The notes beneath the pieces are model-generated. The model had not been told where the DNA came from and did no database searches. It worked only from the letters and a program-made list of their open reading frames with translations. Made by a program: the position numbers and the translations under genes. Shown here piece after piece: positions 5,123-6,353 of a stretch of 6,353 nt of DNA (the stretch's first letter is position 1; each line of letters starts with the position of its first letter). Source of the DNA: Deltaproteobacteria bacterium (lineage in GTDB: Bacteria > Desulfobacterota > Desulfobacteria > Desulfobacterales > JAFDCJ01); contig JAFDDW010000135.1 in NCBI GenBank assembly GCA_019310665.1, positions 1-6,353 of the forward strand, written 5' to 3'.

Positions 5123-6353
5123 ATGGCAAACGTAATTGATGAACTCAAACGGCGGGGTTTTGTTGAACAGACGACCCATGATCAAGAGCTGGATGAATAT
5201 ATCGATCAAGGTAATACAACCTGTTACATCGGATTCGATCCCACCGCATCCAGTCTGCACATCGGAAGTCTGGTACCGATAATGTCGCTGGCCCATATGC
5301 AACGACACGGACATCGTCCCATTGCCCTGGTTGGTGGCGGCACCGGTCTGGTCGGAGACCCCAGCGGTAAAACCGAGATGCGCAAATTACTGACGCTGGA
5401 AACCCTAGAAGAAAATGCGATGGGTATTAAGCAGCAGCTTTCCCATTTTCTTGATTTCAGTGACGGTAAGGCGATTATGCTCAACAATGCCGACTGGTTG
5501 ACCAAGCTGGGCTATATCTCCTTTCTGAGGGATGTCGGACGGCACTTTTCCGTCAATCGCATGATTAAAGCAGAAAGTTGTAAAATTCGGCTCGATTCCG
5601 AAGACGGTTTGAGTTTTATTGAATTTAATTACATGGTCCTGCAGGCCTATGACTTTCTGGAGTTATCCAGAAGCCAGGGATGCAGGCTTCAGATGGGCGG
5701 CAGCGATCAGTGGGGCAATATCGTGGCCGGGGTTGAACTCATACGCAGGATGCAGCAACAGACAGCCTTCGGAGTCACCTTCCCTCTGATTACCACCAGC
5801 AGCGGTGAAAAGATGGGTAAGACCGCCAAAGGGGCGATTTGGCTGGACCCTGAAAGAACTTCCCCCTATGAGTATTTTCAATACTGGGTCAATACCGATG
5901 ACAGAGATGTTGCCAGATTCCTGGCGCTTTTCACGTTTTTGCCCATGGATGAGATAGATATAATTGAAAAACTGCAGGGCTCTGAATTGAACAGCGCTAA
6001 GGCTGTCCTGGCTTTTGAAACAACCCTATTGGCCCACGGCAAATCAGAGGCACATAAAACCTATCAGGCTGCTGTCAGCATGTTTGGCAGCCGCGATATC
6101 CCGGGACATATCCTGCCTTCAAGCTTAGTGCCCAGAGGCGAAGCGGGCCGTGACGATGTGAGCGTACCCCATACCTATGTGGGCGCGGAAAAATTGAAAG
6201 CCGGCATACCGGCTTTCAAGCTCTTCTATGATGCCGGTCTGGCGGCTTCAAATGGTGCCGCACGAAGGCTCATCCAGCAAGGGGGCGCTTATGTGAACGG
6301 CCATAGAATTGACACCTTCGACCAATTGATATACGCCCAAGATTTGGACGATG
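5123..6353 (+). CDS. tyrS: Tyrosyl-tRNA synthetase (3' truncated by window)
   Basis: Class I aminoacyl-tRNA synthetase that activates tyrosine and charges tRNA-Tyr in the cytoplasm. From ATG 5123 (ribosome site AAGGT at 5110-5114) 410 codons are open to the window edge. Compared with E. coli TyrS (424), roughly 20 residues are missing. Landmarks: GFDPT (37-41) followed by the HIGH-type signature HIGS (46-49); GGGTGLVGDPSGK (71-83); RDVGRHFSVN (136-145); GGSDQWGN (192-199), the tyrosine-binding region; and the KMSKS-type loop KMGKT (230-234). The C-terminal part from about 350 looks like the S4 RNA-binding domain (PAFKLFYDAG, ARRLIQQGGAYVNG). GEKMGKT rather than a KFGKT loop, and the overall fit, resemble the ordinary bacterial TyrS form. 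No interruption is visible. Expression may depend on the structured spacer upstream. Confidence 0.97.
   Translation, partial: MANVIDELKRRGFVEQTTHDQELDEYIDQGNTTCYIGFDPTASSLHIGSLVPIMSLAHMQRHGHRPIALVGGGTGLVGDPSGKTEMRKLLTLETLEENAMGIKQQLSHFLDFSDGKAIMLNNADWLTKLGYISFLRDVGRHFSVNRMIKAESCKIRLDSEDGLSFIEFNYMVLQAYDFLELSRSQGCRLQMGGSDQWGNIVAGVELIRRMQQQTAFGVTFPLITTSSGEKMGKTAKGAIWLDPERTSPYEYFQYWVNTDDRDVARFLALFTFLPMDEIDIIEKLQGSELNSAKAVLAFETTLLAHGKSEAHKTYQAAVSMFGSRDIPGHILPSSLVPRGEAGRDDVSVPHTYVGAEKLKAGIPAFKLFYDAGLAASNGAARRLIQQGGAYVNGHRIDTFDQLIYAQDLDD

Overview
The window looks like a chromosomal housekeeping region of a Gram-negative, Desulfobacterota-type bacterium (former delta-proteobacteria, probably Desulfobacterales). 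This rests on family resemblance read by eye: proteobacterial-type F1 beta and epsilon subunits, the ZapB/ZapA pair followed by a 6S RNA, and a full-length RNase Y, which gamma-proteobacteria lack. All genes lie on the + strand. No phage, transposase, CRISPR array or tRNA was seen.

Layout: (1) Positions 1-1216 are the 3' end of an ATP synthase operon: atpD (5' truncated by the window), a short GC-rich hairpin, atpC, then a perfect 14-bp intrinsic terminator. (2) Positions 1226-1440 are a non-coding, strongly palindromic repeat made of GGTTCA-type words and GAACCGCAGAA units. (3) Positions 1488-2243 encode a GlmU-type uridylyltransferase without the acetyltransferase half. (4) A near-consensus sigma70-type promoter that overlaps the stop codon of that gene drives zapB and zapA, both with apparent TTG starts. 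(5) Positions 2883-3388 contain no protein gene but hold a 6S RNA (ssrS, about 3045-3221) and a promoter for the next gene. (6) rny (RNase Y) is complete at 3389-4951. (7) A structured 171-nt spacer leads to tyrS, which runs off the window about 20 residues before its expected end.

The genes serve core functions: ATP synthesis, UDP-GlcNAc supply for peptidoglycan and LPS, Z-ring assembly, growth-phase control of RNA polymerase by 6S RNA, mRNA decay and tyrosine charging of tRNA. The spacer signals suggest at least four transcription units: atp operon; glmU-like gene; zapB-zapA with possible read-through into ssrS; and rny, perhaps with tyrS.

The most surprising observation is in atpD. The reading frame is intact, but about 27 residues of the beta subunit C-terminal domain are missing, including most of the DELSEED loop that couples beta to the rotating gamma shaft. 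This is either a striking natural variant or a sequence or assembly deletion, and it is the first thing to verify.
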